Shown: one piece after another, positions 33,036-42,188 of the stretch
Layout of the letters: the number at the start of each line of letters is the position of its first letter
Position numbering within the stretch: position 1 is the stretch's first letter
Assembly: GCF_000701365.1 (NCBI RefSeq)
Contig: NZ_JNIK01000017.1
Location: forward strand, 62,001-126,000
DNA length: 64,000 nt
Reading direction: 5' to 3'
Source of the DNA: Blastococcus sp. URHD0036
GTDB taxonomy: Bacteria > Actinomycetota > Actinomycetes > Mycobacteriales > Geodermatophilaceae
Position numbers and translations under genes: made by a program
The notes under the pieces: generated by a model
Database searches by the model: none
Told to the model about the DNA's origin: nothing
The model's input: only the letters and a program-made list of their open reading frames with translations

Positions 33036-35411
33036 CCGCTGTCCCGTCGATGACGTCCAGCACGACCTCCGGGGTCAGCGGCTGCACGTTCGGCAACCCG
33101 CCGAAGGGCGCGAGCGCGTCCCGGACGGCGTTGATGAGCGCCGGCGGCGAGCAGATCGCCCCGCCCTCGCCCATCGGCTTGAACCCGCCGGGCGTGTTGG
33201 ACGGCGTGACGACGTGCCCGATCTCGATGTCCGGGACGTCGGCCGCGGTGGGCAGCAGGTAGTCCAGGAACGTCGTCGTCAGCGGGTTGCCGTCGCCGTC
33301 GTAGACGAAGTGCTCGTAGAACACCCCGCCGATGCCCTGGACGACGCCGCCGGTGATCTGCCCCTCGACCACCATCGGGTTGATCATGTTCCCGCAGTCC
33401 TCGCTGACCACGTACCGCTTGATGTCCACCGCGCCGGTGTCCCGGTCGATCTCCACGATCGCGGCGTGGCAGGCGTTGGAGAACATCAGCGGGGGGTTCC
33501 GGATCCGGTGCTTGGCCTCCAGGCCCGGCTCCATCTCCGGCGGGAGCATCGTGTGCCCGGCGTAGGCCATGGCCGCGACCTGCTCGATGGTCACGGCCGC
33601 GCCCGGGGTGCCCTTGACCGACACCACGCCGTCGGAGACCTCCAGGTCGTCCGGGGACGCCTCGAGCGCCACCGCAGCGACGGCGAGGATCTTCTCCTTG
33701 AGCTTCTGCCCGGCGATGCGGGCGGCCCCGCCGAACGTGGTCGCCGTCCGGCTGCCCGCGGTGCCGGTTCCGTAGGGCGCCGACGTCGTGTCGCCCTGGA
33801 TGATCCGGACGTCGTCGATGTCGATGCCGAGCTCCTCGGCGACGACCTGCGCCATCGTCGTCTCGACGCTCTGCCCGTGGCTGCCGCTGCCCATGAACAC
33901 CAGCGCCTTGCCGGCCATGTCCATGCGGACGGTGACCTGCTCGGCCCCGGCCGCACCGAAGGCCGGGGAGCCCTCGATGTAGGAGGCGAACCCGATGCCG
34001 AGGATCCGGCCCTCCTCGCGAGCCGCGGCCTGCTCGCGGCGGAAGTCCTCGTAGCCGATGATCTCGGCCGCCTGGTCGAGGGTCTCGATCGGCGTGATCG
34101 TCTCCAGGACCAGCCCGGTGGGCGTGCTGAACGGCAGCTGCTCGGGCGTGATCATGTTCCGCCGGCGGAACTCCAGCGGGTCGATGCCCAGCTTCGCGGC
34201 GGCGATGTCGACCAGCTGCTCGCGGGCGACGGTCTCCATGAGGAACGGCCCCCGGTAGGGCGTCATCCCGCAGGTGTTGGAGAAGACCGCCTCGGCCGAG
34301 TAGAAGTACTGCCCGACGTCGTAGGGCCCGGGCAGCATCATCATCGCCAGGCCGGCGTTGCCGCCCACGCCGTAGGTCGGATAGGCGCCGACGTCCTCCA
34401 CGTGGTGGCCCTTGATGCCGAGGATCTTCCCGTCGGCGTCGGTCGCCATGGTGACGGTCAGGTCCTCGGTGCGAGAGTGTCCGCCGGCCACGAGGTTCTC
34501 GTTGCGGTCCTCGATCCAGGCGACCGCGCACTGCTGGGAGTAGGCGGCCGCGGCGACGGCCAGCTCCTCCTTGTCGACGAAGCACTTGAGCCCGAACGCG
34601 CCGCCGACGTCCTCGGCGCGGGCCTGCACCTGCAGGTCGCTGAGCCCCAGCAGGCGGGCGACCATCGACCGGACCTCGTGCACGTTCTGCGTCGAGGAGA
34701 CGATCTCCAGCATGTCGCGGGCCGGGTCCCAGCGGGCCTGCAGGCCCCGGGTCTCCATGGGCACGCAGATGTAGCGGTGCTGGTGGAACCGCTCCTCGAA
34801 CACGTGCGCCGCCGAGGAGAGCACCTCCTCCAGCGCCGGGTTCTCCGTCGGCATCCCGGGATAGGGCAGCGTCGAGGCGACGTTCGACCCGTACTCGGGG
34901 TGCACCAGCTCCTCGTCCTTGGCCGCGCCCCACACCCCGCGGTGGTCGGAGACGACCGCCGGCTGCGCGTCGATGTCGAGGTCGATCAGCTCCAGGGCGT
35001 CCTCGGCGAGGTACCGGGAGTCGGCCAGCACCATCGCGATCGGCTCGCCGGCATAGCGGACGTCGTCGGCGGCCAGCAGCCGGCGCGGCGGCTGGGGCGA
35101 GTCCTTGCCCATGGCCGTCTGCCAGAACGACTTGGCCAGCGGGTTCAGCTCGGCGCCGGTCAGCACCGCACGGACGCCCGGGAGGGCCGCCGCCGCCGAC
35201 ACGTCCAGCGTGGTGATCCGGCCCCGGGCCACGGGGCTGCGGAGGAAGGCGACGTGCGCGGCGTCGGGCCACAGCACGTCCTCGAGGTAGCGGCCGTGCC
35301 CGGTGACGAGCCGGGCGTCCTCCCGGCGCTTGACCGACTGGCCGAGGAATCGGCCGACCCCGGAGTGGCTGCCCGACTGCGTGCCGGCGGCGGGGCCGGA
35401 CTCGACGGCGG

Positions 35412-35415
<4 letters not shown>
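33028..35415 (-). CDS. molybdopterin hydroxylase large subunit (xanthine dehydrogenase/CoxL family)
   Basis: The 795-residue catalytic subunit. Substrate and cofactor motifs include QDVGGAFGLK-type EDVGGAFGLKCF, GSGSHGQSVETTMAQ, GTGTAGSRTA and the catalytic-glutamate loop PMGEGGA near the C-terminus. The active-site loop reads TPYRGPF around residue 385, not the AYRSFR of form I CO dehydrogenase, so CO oxidation is unlikely; aldehyde, purine or aromatic-ring hydroxylation is more plausible. GTG 35415 overlaps the small-subunit stop (GTGA). The substrate is unknown. Confidence 0.92.
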
Positions 35416-35998
<583 letters not shown>

Positions 35999-36002
<4 letters not shown>

Positions 36003-36865
36003 CGGTTCGCCTCCTGCAGAGCGGACTCCAGCGCGCGGGCCACGAGCCGGGAGGCCACGCGGGTGCGGTAGCGGCCCGACGCGTGGACGTCGGACGGCGG
36101 GTCGACGTCGGCGACGGCCGCCGCGCCGACCTCGGTCAGGTCGAGGCCGGACGCGTCCGCCCCGACCAGGTGCGCCTCGGCGGCGCGGGCACGCAGCGGC
36201 ACCGGGCCCATGCCGAACAGCGAGATCGCCGCCCGGCTGATCTTCCCGTCGGCGACGGTGACGCCGACGACGGTGCCGGCGGTGGCGAAGTCGCCCTCGC
36301 GGCGGGCCATCTCCCGGACGGCGAACCCGCTGCCGGGCCCCCAGACCGGGAAGGAGACCGCGGCGAGGATCTCGTCGTCGGACAGCGTCGAGGTCATCGG
36401 CCCGTCGTAGAGGTCGGTCGCCGCGATCTGCCGCTGCCCGCCCGGCCCGGCCACGGTCACGGTGGCGTCGAGCGCGGTGACGACGGCGGGGTACTCGGCC
36501 GCCGGGTCGCCGTGCGCGATCGAGCCGCCGAGGGTGCCGCGGTTGCGGATCTGGAAGTGGCCGATCAGGCGGGTGGCCTCGGCGAGCACCGGGACCGACC
36601 GGGCGACCAGCGGGTCGGCCTCGACGGTGGCCTGCCGGGTCATGGCGCCGATGACGACCGCGCCGTCGTCCTCGCGGACGTAGGCCAGCTCGTCGACCCG
36701 GTTGAGGTCCACGAGGGCCTCGAACCGGGCGAGCCGCAGCGCGAGGACGGGCACGAGGCTCTGGCCGCCGGCGAGGACCTTGGCCTCGTCCCCGTAGCGG
36801 CCGAGCACGTCGACGGCCTCAGCGAGGGTCGTCGGCGCCTCGTAGGTGAACGGAGCAGGCTTCAC
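35999..36865 (-). CDS. FAD-binding medium subunit of molybdopterin hydroxylase
   Basis: A 288-residue CoxM-like flavoprotein. FAD motifs VLAGGQSLVPVLALRLA and IRNRGTLGGSIAHGDPAAEYP are intact. It accepts electrons from the 2Fe-2S subunit and hands them to a downstream carrier. GTG 36865 has GGAGAG upstream. First gene of the M-S-L-SDR operon; an AT-rich dyad of the shared set lies 14-29 nt upstream of the start. Confidence 0.94.
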
Positions 36866-36878
36866 TGACTCTCCAGTC

Positions 36879-36894
36879 CATCAAGTAAATGATT
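36879..36894. promoter_or_regulatory. operator-like 16-bp dyad, site 5 of the shared set
   Basis: CATCAAGTAAATGATT on the plus strand (minus: AATCATTTACTTGATG) lies upstream of the molybdenum hydroxylase operon. Its CATC-N8-GATT form matches the other sites with one arm mismatch. It is followed by TTGACGTCAT, which contains a perfect TGACGTCA. Confidence 0.55.
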
Positions 36895-36979
36895 GACGTC
36901 ATCCTGCGGCGGACGGGCAGCGGCGGCAAGACCCCGCGGCGGATCGGTGCGGATCCGCGCCCCGGCCCCCGGAGACGCA

Positions 36980-37009
36980 GCACGGCCCCGTGCGGACACG
37001 GGGCCGTGC
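36980..37009 (-). terminator. hairpin terminator downstream of the VOC gene
   Basis: Thirteen-bp perfect stem (arms 36980-36992 and 36997-37009) with loop CGGA, 73 nt beyond the VOC stop. It also separates the VOC gene from the molybdenum hydroxylase promoter. The rest of the 36866-37082 gap shows no gene. Confidence 0.75.
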
Positions 37010-37082
37010 GACGTGACGTGAGGGAACGGCCCCCTCCAGGGCACCGCCCCGAGCGTGCGAGGGATGGGGAGGAGGGGGTCCT

Positions 37083-37529
37083 TCAGGCGGTGGCCTCGAC
37101 CTTGCTCGAGGCGGTCTCCGTGGTGCCGGTGCCCGGCCAGAAGTGGTCGGAGATGTCGAAGGCGACCGTGCCGTCGGGGGTCTTCATCTTGACCTCCCAC
37201 GTGGCGCCGGCGAGTGCGGCCTCCTCGCGGGTCATGTTGCCCATCATGCTGACCGCACCGAGGGACTCCGCCCGCGCGACCGCCGCGTCGACGTCCTCCA
37301 CGACGAAGCCGATGTGGTTGATGCCCTCGGGCTTGGCGTTCGGGAAGTCGGCGTGCACCTTGATCAGCGCGACGTTGACGACGCCGTCGCTGAGGTACAC
37401 CGCACCCTGGCTGTCGTCGCCGGGCGGGCCGACCCGCGAGACGAAGTCCATCTCGAACAGCTCCGAGTAGAACTTCGCGCCCCAGTCGAGGTCGTCACAC
37501 CTGATCGCCACGTGGCGCAGCTTGGCCAT
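37083..37529 (-). CDS. VOC family protein
   Basis: A 148-residue VOC protein. The module pattern is LRHVAIRCDDLDWGAKFYSELFEMD, GINHIGFVVEDVDAAVARAESLG and TWEVKMKTPDGTVAFDISDHFW. The histidines in RHVAI and NHIGF fit metal ligands. Dioxygenase, epimerase and isomerase roles are all possible. ATG 37529 follows GGGGAG. It has its own promoter (-35 TTGAGC, -10 TAGCCT) with a TetR-type operator just downstream, so it is probably controlled by the adjacent TetR protein. Confidence 0.88.
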   Translation of the reverse strand: MAKLRHVAIRCDDLDWGAKFYSELFEMDFVSRVGPPGDDSQGAVYLSDGVVNVALIKVHADFPNAKPEGINHIGFVVEDVDAAVARAESLGAVSMMGNMTREEAALAGATWEVKMKTPDGTVAFDISDHFWPGTGTTETASSKVEATA

Positions 37530-37570
37530 CGCACTCCCCTTACTCGCATCGACCGCACGGCCGGATCGCA

Positions 37571-37585
37571 CTGAACGGCGCTCAG
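37571..37585. promoter_or_regulatory. TetR-type operator, copy A
   Basis: CTGAACGGCGCTCAG differs at only one base from the copy at 38360 and is nearly palindromic. It begins 4 nt downstream of the VOC promoter -10 and so covers the expected transcription start. Confidence 0.75.
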
Positions 37586-37589
37586 TCGC

Positions 37590-37618
37590 AGGCTATCAGT
37601 GCGAGGAGAGACGCTCAA
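37590..37618 (-). promoter_or_regulatory. promoter of the VOC gene
   Basis: Minus strand: -35 TTGAGC (37613-37618), 17-nt spacer, -10 TAGCCT (37590-37595, TANNNT type). Transcription would start near 37583, inside operator copy A, about 55 nt before ATG 37529. Confidence 0.6.
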
Positions 37619-37645
37619 CACATCTGCAACGGGGTTTCTCGGAGG

Positions 37646-38296
37646 TCACCCCGCGTCGGCGAGACCGGGCACCATCCGGCGCAGGACGTCCAGCGCGGCG
37701 TCGACCACGACGTCGGCCTCGGCGCGGGTCGTGCAGGCGGCCACCGCGCGGCAGGCCCCGCCCATCGCCGCCGACGCCATCTCGACCAGCACCTGCGTGG
37801 CGGTGCCCGCCGGCAGGTCCAGCAACTGCTCGGCGTGCAGACGCAGCCACGAGCGGCTCAGCGCCCGGTCCTCGGCGGAGAAACCCGGCGGGAGGTCGCC
37901 GTTGAGCGCCATGTGCACGATGTCGCGGGCGTCCCAGCAGTGCGAGAGGTACGCCCGGGCCCCGACGAGGAACAGCGCCCGGCCGTCGTCCTGGCCCGAC
38001 TCCCGCGCGCTCTCGAGCGCCTGGCGGGTGTCCTGCCACTGCCGCTGCTGGTAGTCGCTCCAGACGGCCCGGTACAGGCCCTCCTTGTTCGTGAAGTGGT
38101 AGTAGAGGAGCCCGACGCTGACGCCGGCCTCCTCGGCGATCCGCGCCACGCTGGCCTTGTGGAACCCCAGGCCCGCGAAGGTCGTGCGGGCCACCTGCAG
38201 GATCGTGCGGGCGGTGCCGTCGAGGACCGGCGGCGCCTCCGCGGGGTCTCCGGGAGCGGCGACGCCGGGCGTCTCGTCGTTCCGGACTCGTGTCAC
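37646..38296 (-). CDS. TetR/AcrR family regulator
   Basis: A 216-residue regulator. After an extended N-terminal arm of about 28 residues, the helix-turn-helix reads ILQVARTTFAGLGFHKASVARIAEEAGVSVGLLYYHFTNKEGLY. The C-terminal ligand domain is alanine-rich. GTG 38296 is the start. Two near-identical 15-bp dyads flank the gene: one upstream of its promoter facing the MBL/Rieske gene, the other over the VOC promoter. It therefore probably controls itself, the VOC gene and the gene at 38398. Confidence 0.9.
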   Translation of the reverse strand: MTRVRNDETPGVAAPGDPAEAPPVLDGTARTILQVARTTFAGLGFHKASVARIAEEAGVSVGLLYYHFTNKEGLYRAVWSDYQQRQWQDTRQALESARESGQDDGRALFLVGARAYLSHCWDARDIVHMALNGDLPPGFSAEDRALSRSWLRLHAEQLLDLPAGTATQVLVEMASAAMGGACRAVAACTTRAEADVVVDAALDVLRRMVPGLADAG

Positions 38297-38327
38297 GCGG
38301 GCCGTCCTCGCTCGTTCGGGAGCGCCC

Positions 38328-38355
38328 AGACTAGGCGGCGCGTCCGGGCTGTCAC
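38328..38355 (-). promoter_or_regulatory. possible promoter of the TetR gene
   Basis: Minus strand: -35 GTGACA (38350-38355), 16-nt spacer, -10 TAGTCT (38328-38333). Operator copy B lies 4 nt upstream of the -35. Confidence 0.45.
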
Positions 38356-38359
38356 ACTC

Positions 38360-38374
38360 CTGAACGACGCTCAG
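38360..38374. promoter_or_regulatory. TetR-type operator, copy B
   Basis: CTGAACGACGCTCAG lies between the TetR gene and the divergent MBL/Rieske gene, 23 nt before ATG 38398. It is identical to copy A except for the central base. Confidence 0.75.
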
Positions 38375-38397
38375 CCGATCGAGGAGGACCCCCGCCC

Positions 38398-39849
38398 ATG
38401 CGCATCACCGGGCTCGGGCACGCCGGCCTGCGCATCGACACCGCGGCGGCGAGCGTGCTCGTCGACCCGTGGACGACGCCGGCGTACCTGGGCGCGTGGA
38501 CGCCGTTCCCGGACAACGCCCACCTCGACTGGGCGGCGCTGGCCGACGTCGACCTCCTCGTCGTCTCCTCCGTCGCCCCGGACCACCTCGACCTCGACCT
38601 GCTCGCCCGGTACGTGCGCCGCGACGTCCCCGTCCTGCTGCCCGACCTCCCGCTCCCCGAGCTCCGCGACCGGCTGGCCGGGATCGGCTTCACCCGCTTC
38701 GTGGAGACCCGCTCCGGCGAGGTCACGGAGGTCGGCGGGCTGCGGGTCGCCGTCCCGACGCTGACCCGGCCCATGGACGGCCCGTCGGGGACGGCGATGC
38801 TCTGGCTCTCCGACGGCGAGGCGACCGTGCTCGTGCAGGGCGACGCGCAGCCGCGCGACCTGGCGCTGGTGACCGCGCTCGGACCGGTCGACGTCCACCT
38901 GCTGCAGGTCGTGCCGGCCGGCTGGTCGCCGACGGCCTACGAGCTGCCCGAGGCCGCCAAGCAGGCGATCGCGGCGGACCAGCGCGCGCACGCCTTCCGC
39001 TCCGCTCGCCGCCACGTCAGCGAGGTCGGCGCGGCGCACGTCGTGCCCATCGGCGGTCCGCCCGCCGTCCGCGGCGAGGCGCCGGCGCACCCCGACCCGG
39101 CCGCCTTCCGCGACTGGATGGCCGAGCGCGGCTACGAGCACGTGCGCCTGCTGCCGCCCGGCTCGGTCGTCGACCCGCGGGAGCCGGGCATGCCGGTCCG
39201 GTCCGGCGGGGACGCCGGGACGGCGGCGCGGCCCCGCGCGGCCTGGACTCCCCCGCCGGCCCGTGACCTCGACCTGCTCGCCGAGCTGCGCGGCTGGGTG
39301 GAACCCCTGCTGGCCCGGGCCCCGGGCGTGGCCGACGGCGTGGCGGTGGCCGTCCGGCTGACCGGGACCGACCCGGTGCGCGGCGACGTCGACCTGCTGC
39401 TGGACTTCCCCGGCCGGTCGGTGCGCGCCTACGCCGGCGAGAAGGTCCGCTACGAGCTGAGAGTCGACCGGGCGGTGCTGGAGCACCTGGTCGCCGTCCG
39501 CGAGACCGACTGGGTGCACAGCCTGTTCCTGTCCGGCCGGTTCTCCGCCCGCCGAATCGGCCGGGAGAACGAGCTGGTGTTCCTCTTCCTGGGCAGCCTC
39601 GACCCCGCCCGGCTCGACCGGCTCGAGGCCTGGGTGACGCTCCGGCTGGCCGGTGGCGAGGACGTCACCGTGGACGGCTGGACCTTCCAGCGGCTCTGCC
39701 CGCACCAGCAGGCGGACCTGACCGCGGTGGGCAGCGTCGAGGACGGCGTCCTGACGTGCGGCGTGCACGGGTGGGAGTGGCGGCTGTCCGACGGGGTCTG
39801 CCTCACCGTCCGCGGGATGGACATCCGCAGCGCCCCGGCTACGACCTGA
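38398..39849 (+). CDS. MBL-fold protein with SCP2-like middle and C-terminal Rieske centre
   Basis: An unusual 483-residue protein. Residues 1-265 follow the UlaG-like metallo-beta-lactamase fold, but the HxHxDH metal motif is degenerate: VSSVAPDHLD keeps only Asp62-His63. Residues about 290-410 (VAVAVRLTG, VDLLLDFPGRSVRAYAG, DWVHSLFLSGRFSARRIG) look SCP2-like. The C-terminus has a Rieske pair, Cys434-x-His436 and Cys454-x2-His457, in LCPHQQ and CGVHGWEW. CMP-Neu5Ac-hydroxylase-like proteins also join an MBL fold to a Rieske centre, so an oxygenase-like role is possible. ATG 38398 follows GAGGAGG. Confidence 0.82.
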   Translation: MRITGLGHAGLRIDTAAASVLVDPWTTPAYLGAWTPFPDNAHLDWAALADVDLLVVSSVAPDHLDLDLLARYVRRDVPVLLPDLPLPELRDRLAGIGFTRFVETRSGEVTEVGGLRVAVPTLTRPMDGPSGTAMLWLSDGEATVLVQGDAQPRDLALVTALGPVDVHLLQVVPAGWSPTAYELPEAAKQAIAADQRAHAFRSARRHVSEVGAAHVVPIGGPPAVRGEAPAHPDPAAFRDWMAERGYEHVRLLPPGSVVDPREPGMPVRSGGDAGTAARPRAAWTPPPARDLDLLAELRGWVEPLLARAPGVADGVAVAVRLTGTDPVRGDVDLLLDFPGRSVRAYAGEKVRYELRVDRAVLEHLVAVRETDWVHSLFLSGRFSARRIGRENELVFLFLGSLDPARLDRLEAWVTLRLAGGEDVTVDGWTFQRLCPHQQADLTAVGSVEDGVLTCGVHGWEWRLSDGVCLTVRGMDIRSAPATT

Positions 39850-40340
39850 CCGGCCCGCGGGGGGTCAGCCGGCAGACCACCCCGACGTCCGCGTCGTGGA
39901 ACTCCACCCGGATCCCACCGGCTTCCTCCGGGTGGACGGCGAGCTCGGACGCCCGGACCGGCTCCCCCGCGGCAACCACCGCGTCCAGCCGGTCGCGCCG
40001 CCACATGAGGTTGAGCTGACGGGTCGGACCGGCCACCGGCTCGCCGACCAGGCTCCGCTCCCCCGCGAAGCGGCGGGTGTCGCCGCCCCGCTCCAGCGTC
40101 ACGACCTCGCCGTCGTCGAACCGCAGCCGCAGCCCGCCCCTCCAGCAGCACGAGGTGGCGGTCGACACCCGCGAAGGCCGAGAAGGGTGCCGGGCGGTCG
40201 CTCTCGGCGATCGAGAGCCGCCACTCCCACGGGCCGGTCGCGGGCGACCGGGCGAGCTCGGTGGTCCAGCCCCGACCGTTGCGCCACCGCTCCCGGCGCC
40301 GGTCGGCGGCCGCGACCACGAGGACGTCAGACGGTGGCAT
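39839..40340 (-). pseudogene. HutD/Ves-family protein gene, frameshifted
   Basis: The N-terminal part reads normally from ATG 40340: ERWRNGRGWTTELARSP, WEWRLSIAESDRPAPFSAF and GVDRHLVLLEG. It then loses register at a G4 run on the minus strand (40137-40140). Removing one G restores a perfect continuation: GGLRLRFDDGEVVTLERGGD, then RQLNLMWRRD, ending at TAG 39839. HutD is a cupin-like protein associated with histidine/urocanate and other nitrogen catabolism. The start overlaps the XRE-cupin stop by 14 nt, so it is the last gene of the amine operon. It may be a true pseudogene, a sequencing error or a site of slippage. Confidence 0.82.
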
Positions 40341-40974
40341 CGGGGAAGGCGATGATCGACAGGAAGCGGATCGGCAGCTGCACGAGGCCGACCGGACCGT
40401 GCGCTCCCTCGCCGTCCATCTGCAGCGAGTCGCCGGCCTCCAGCCGGTACACCGCGCGGCTGTGCCCGTAGTCCATGGCGCCCTCGAGCACGTAGATGAA
40501 CTCGGTGCCGGGGTGCTGGAAGAGCGGATAGGCCTCGCTCTCGTCGTTCAGCGTGACGAGGAGGCACTCCAGGCGCTTGTGCTCGCCGCGCAGCCCACCC
40601 AGGAGGTTGTACTCGTGCCCGGCCTGGGTGCCGTTGCGGACGATGGGGGTGCCCTGCCCGGCCTTGACGAAGGAGGCCGGCCGCTCGACGTCCGCCCCGC
40701 GGAACAGCGAGGTGACGGGCACGTCCAGGCCCTTGGACAGCGCGGCGAGGGTGGCCAGGCTGCACGAGGTGAGGGCGTTCTCGATCTTGGAGAGCATCGC
40801 CTTGGAGATCCCGGTGCGGCCGGCGAGGTCGGCGATCGACCAGCCGTGCCGGACCCGGAGCTCGCGCACGTTGCGGCCGATCGCCGCCTCCAGCTCGAGC
40901 TCCTCGATCGGCTCGTCCGGCGCCCGGTCGCGGGCGGTGCCCGAGGCGTTGCGGAGCAGCGAGGGGTCGGTCAT
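40327..40974 (-). CDS. XRE family regulator with C-terminal cupin domain
   Basis: A 215-residue protein. The helix-turn-helix (about residues 33-88) reads NVRELRVRHGWSIADLAGRTGISKAMLSKIENALTSCSLATLAALSKGL. The cupin (about 130-210) includes YPLFQHPGTEFIYVLEGAMDYGHSRAVYRLEAGDSLQMDG. This HTH-cupin pattern is common in regulators of amine, polyamine and amino-acid catabolism (PuuR-like). ATG 40974 overlaps the M20 hydrolase stop (ATGA), so the regulator is co-transcribed with the genes it probably controls. Confidence 0.92.
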   Translation of the reverse strand: MTDPSLLRNASGTARDRAPDEPIEELELEAAIGRNVRELRVRHGWSIADLAGRTGISKAMLSKIENALTSCSLATLAALSKGLDVPVTSLFRGADVERPASFVKAGQGTPIVRNGTQAGHEYNLLGGLRGEHKRLECLLVTLNDESEAYPLFQHPGTEFIYVLEGAMDYGHSRAVYRLEAGDSLQMDGEGAHGPVGLVQLPIRFLSIIAFPDATV

Positions 40975-42188
40975 CGGCGCGCCTCCCCGGCCAGGGAGCG
41001 CAGGACGGTCGCCAGCGCGCCGACCCCGGCCTCGCAGTCGTCGTCGCCGGCGTGCTCGGCCGGCGAGTGCGAGACCCCGGTCGGGTTCCGCACGAACAGC
41101 ATCGCCGAGCGGATGCCGGCCGTGGAGAGGATCCCGGCGTCGTGCCCGGCGCCGGTGCCGATGACCGGCACGCCACCGAGGAGCCCGGCCAGGCCCGCGG
41201 CGAGGTCGGCGTCGAACCGGGTGTCGGCGGTGAACGACTCGGTCACCGCCGGGTGTCCCAGCGCGGCCTCGACGGCCGGGACCAGCCGCCGGACCGCCGC
41301 CTCGTCCGGGCCCCGGGCGTCCAGCCAGCCGCTGACCGCCGACGGGATGGCGTTCACGCCGTTGGGCAGCACCCGGACCTTGCCGACGGTGGCGACGCAG
41401 CCGAGCTCCTCGGCGGAGCGGCGCGCCTGCTGGATCAGTGCGGCCAGGTCGAGCATCGGGTCCCGCCGGTCGGCCAGCCGGGTCGTGCCGGCGTGGTTGG
41501 CCTCGCCGGCGAAGTCGAAGCGCCAGCGGCCGTGCGGCCAGATGGCCGAGCCCACCGCCACCGGCCACGGGGTGTCGCCGAGGTGGCGCCCCTGCTCGAT
41601 GTGCAGCTCGACGAAGGTGCCGATCCGGGCGAGCGTCTCGTCGTCGCGGCCGACGGCCGCCGGATCCCGGCCGGCCGAGCGCAGTGCCTCGGCCATCGTC
41701 GTGCCCTCGGCGTCGGTCAGCCCCAGCGCGTGGTCGGCGGTCATGGCGCCGGTCAGCACGCGCGACCCCGCGCAGGCGACGCCGAAGCGCGCACCCTCCT
41801 CGTCGACGAAGTTGGCCACCCCCAGGGCCCGGCCGGGGACGAAGCCCTCGGCCTTCAGCGCCGCGACGGCGGCCAGCGAGGAGGCGACCCCGAGCGGCCC
41901 GTCGAAGGCGCCGCCGTCGGGCACCGAGTCCAGGTGCGAACCCGTCACCACGCCGGGCCGGCCCGCGGCCCGGCTCGCGTCCGGGTCCCCCCACCACGCC
42001 CACTGGTTGCCGACGCGGTCCTCGGTCACGTCCAGGCCCAGCGCCGTGGCCTGCCCGGCGAACCACTCCCGGAGGTCGGCGTCGGCCCGGGTCCACGCGA
42101 ACCGGCGGTAGCCGCCGGAGTCCGCCGCCCGGCCGATCGCCGCGATCTCGGCGAGCAGGCCGACCGCGGTCGGCTGCGTGCGGGTCAC
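40971..42188 (-). CDS. M20 family amidohydrolase (allantoate/N-carbamoyl-amino-acid hydrolase type)
   Basis: A 405-residue dizinc amidohydrolase. Metal and catalytic motifs are VVTGSHLDSVPDGGAFDGPLGV, NFVDEEGARFG and ELHIEQG; substrate-side NHAGTTRLADRRD and the closing GAGHDAGIL with the last metal histidine are present. The family cleaves N-carbamoyl, allantoate or related amide bonds. In this operon of glutamine-synthetase-like and amine-oxidase-like genes it may release an amino acid from an N-substituted amide. GTG 42188 overlaps the flavoprotein stop (GTGA). Confidence 0.9.
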   Translation of the reverse strand: MTRTQPTAVGLLAEIAAIGRAADSGGYRRFAWTRADADLREWFAGQATALGLDVTEDRVGNQWAWWGDPDASRAAGRPGVVTGSHLDSVPDGGAFDGPLGVASSLAAVAALKAEGFVPGRALGVANFVDEEGARFGVACAGSRVLTGAMTADHALGLTDAEGTTMAEALRSAGRDPAAVGRDDETLARIGTFVELHIEQGRHLGDTPWPVAVGSAIWPHGRWRFDFAGEANHAGTTRLADRRDPMLDLAALIQQARRSAEELGCVATVGKVRVLPNGVNAIPSAVSGWLDARGPDEAAVRRLVPAVEAALGHPAVTESFTADTRFDADLAAGLAGLLGGVPVIGTGAGHDAGILSTAGIRSAMLFVRNPTGVSHSPAEHAGDDDCEAGVGALATVLRSLAGEARR

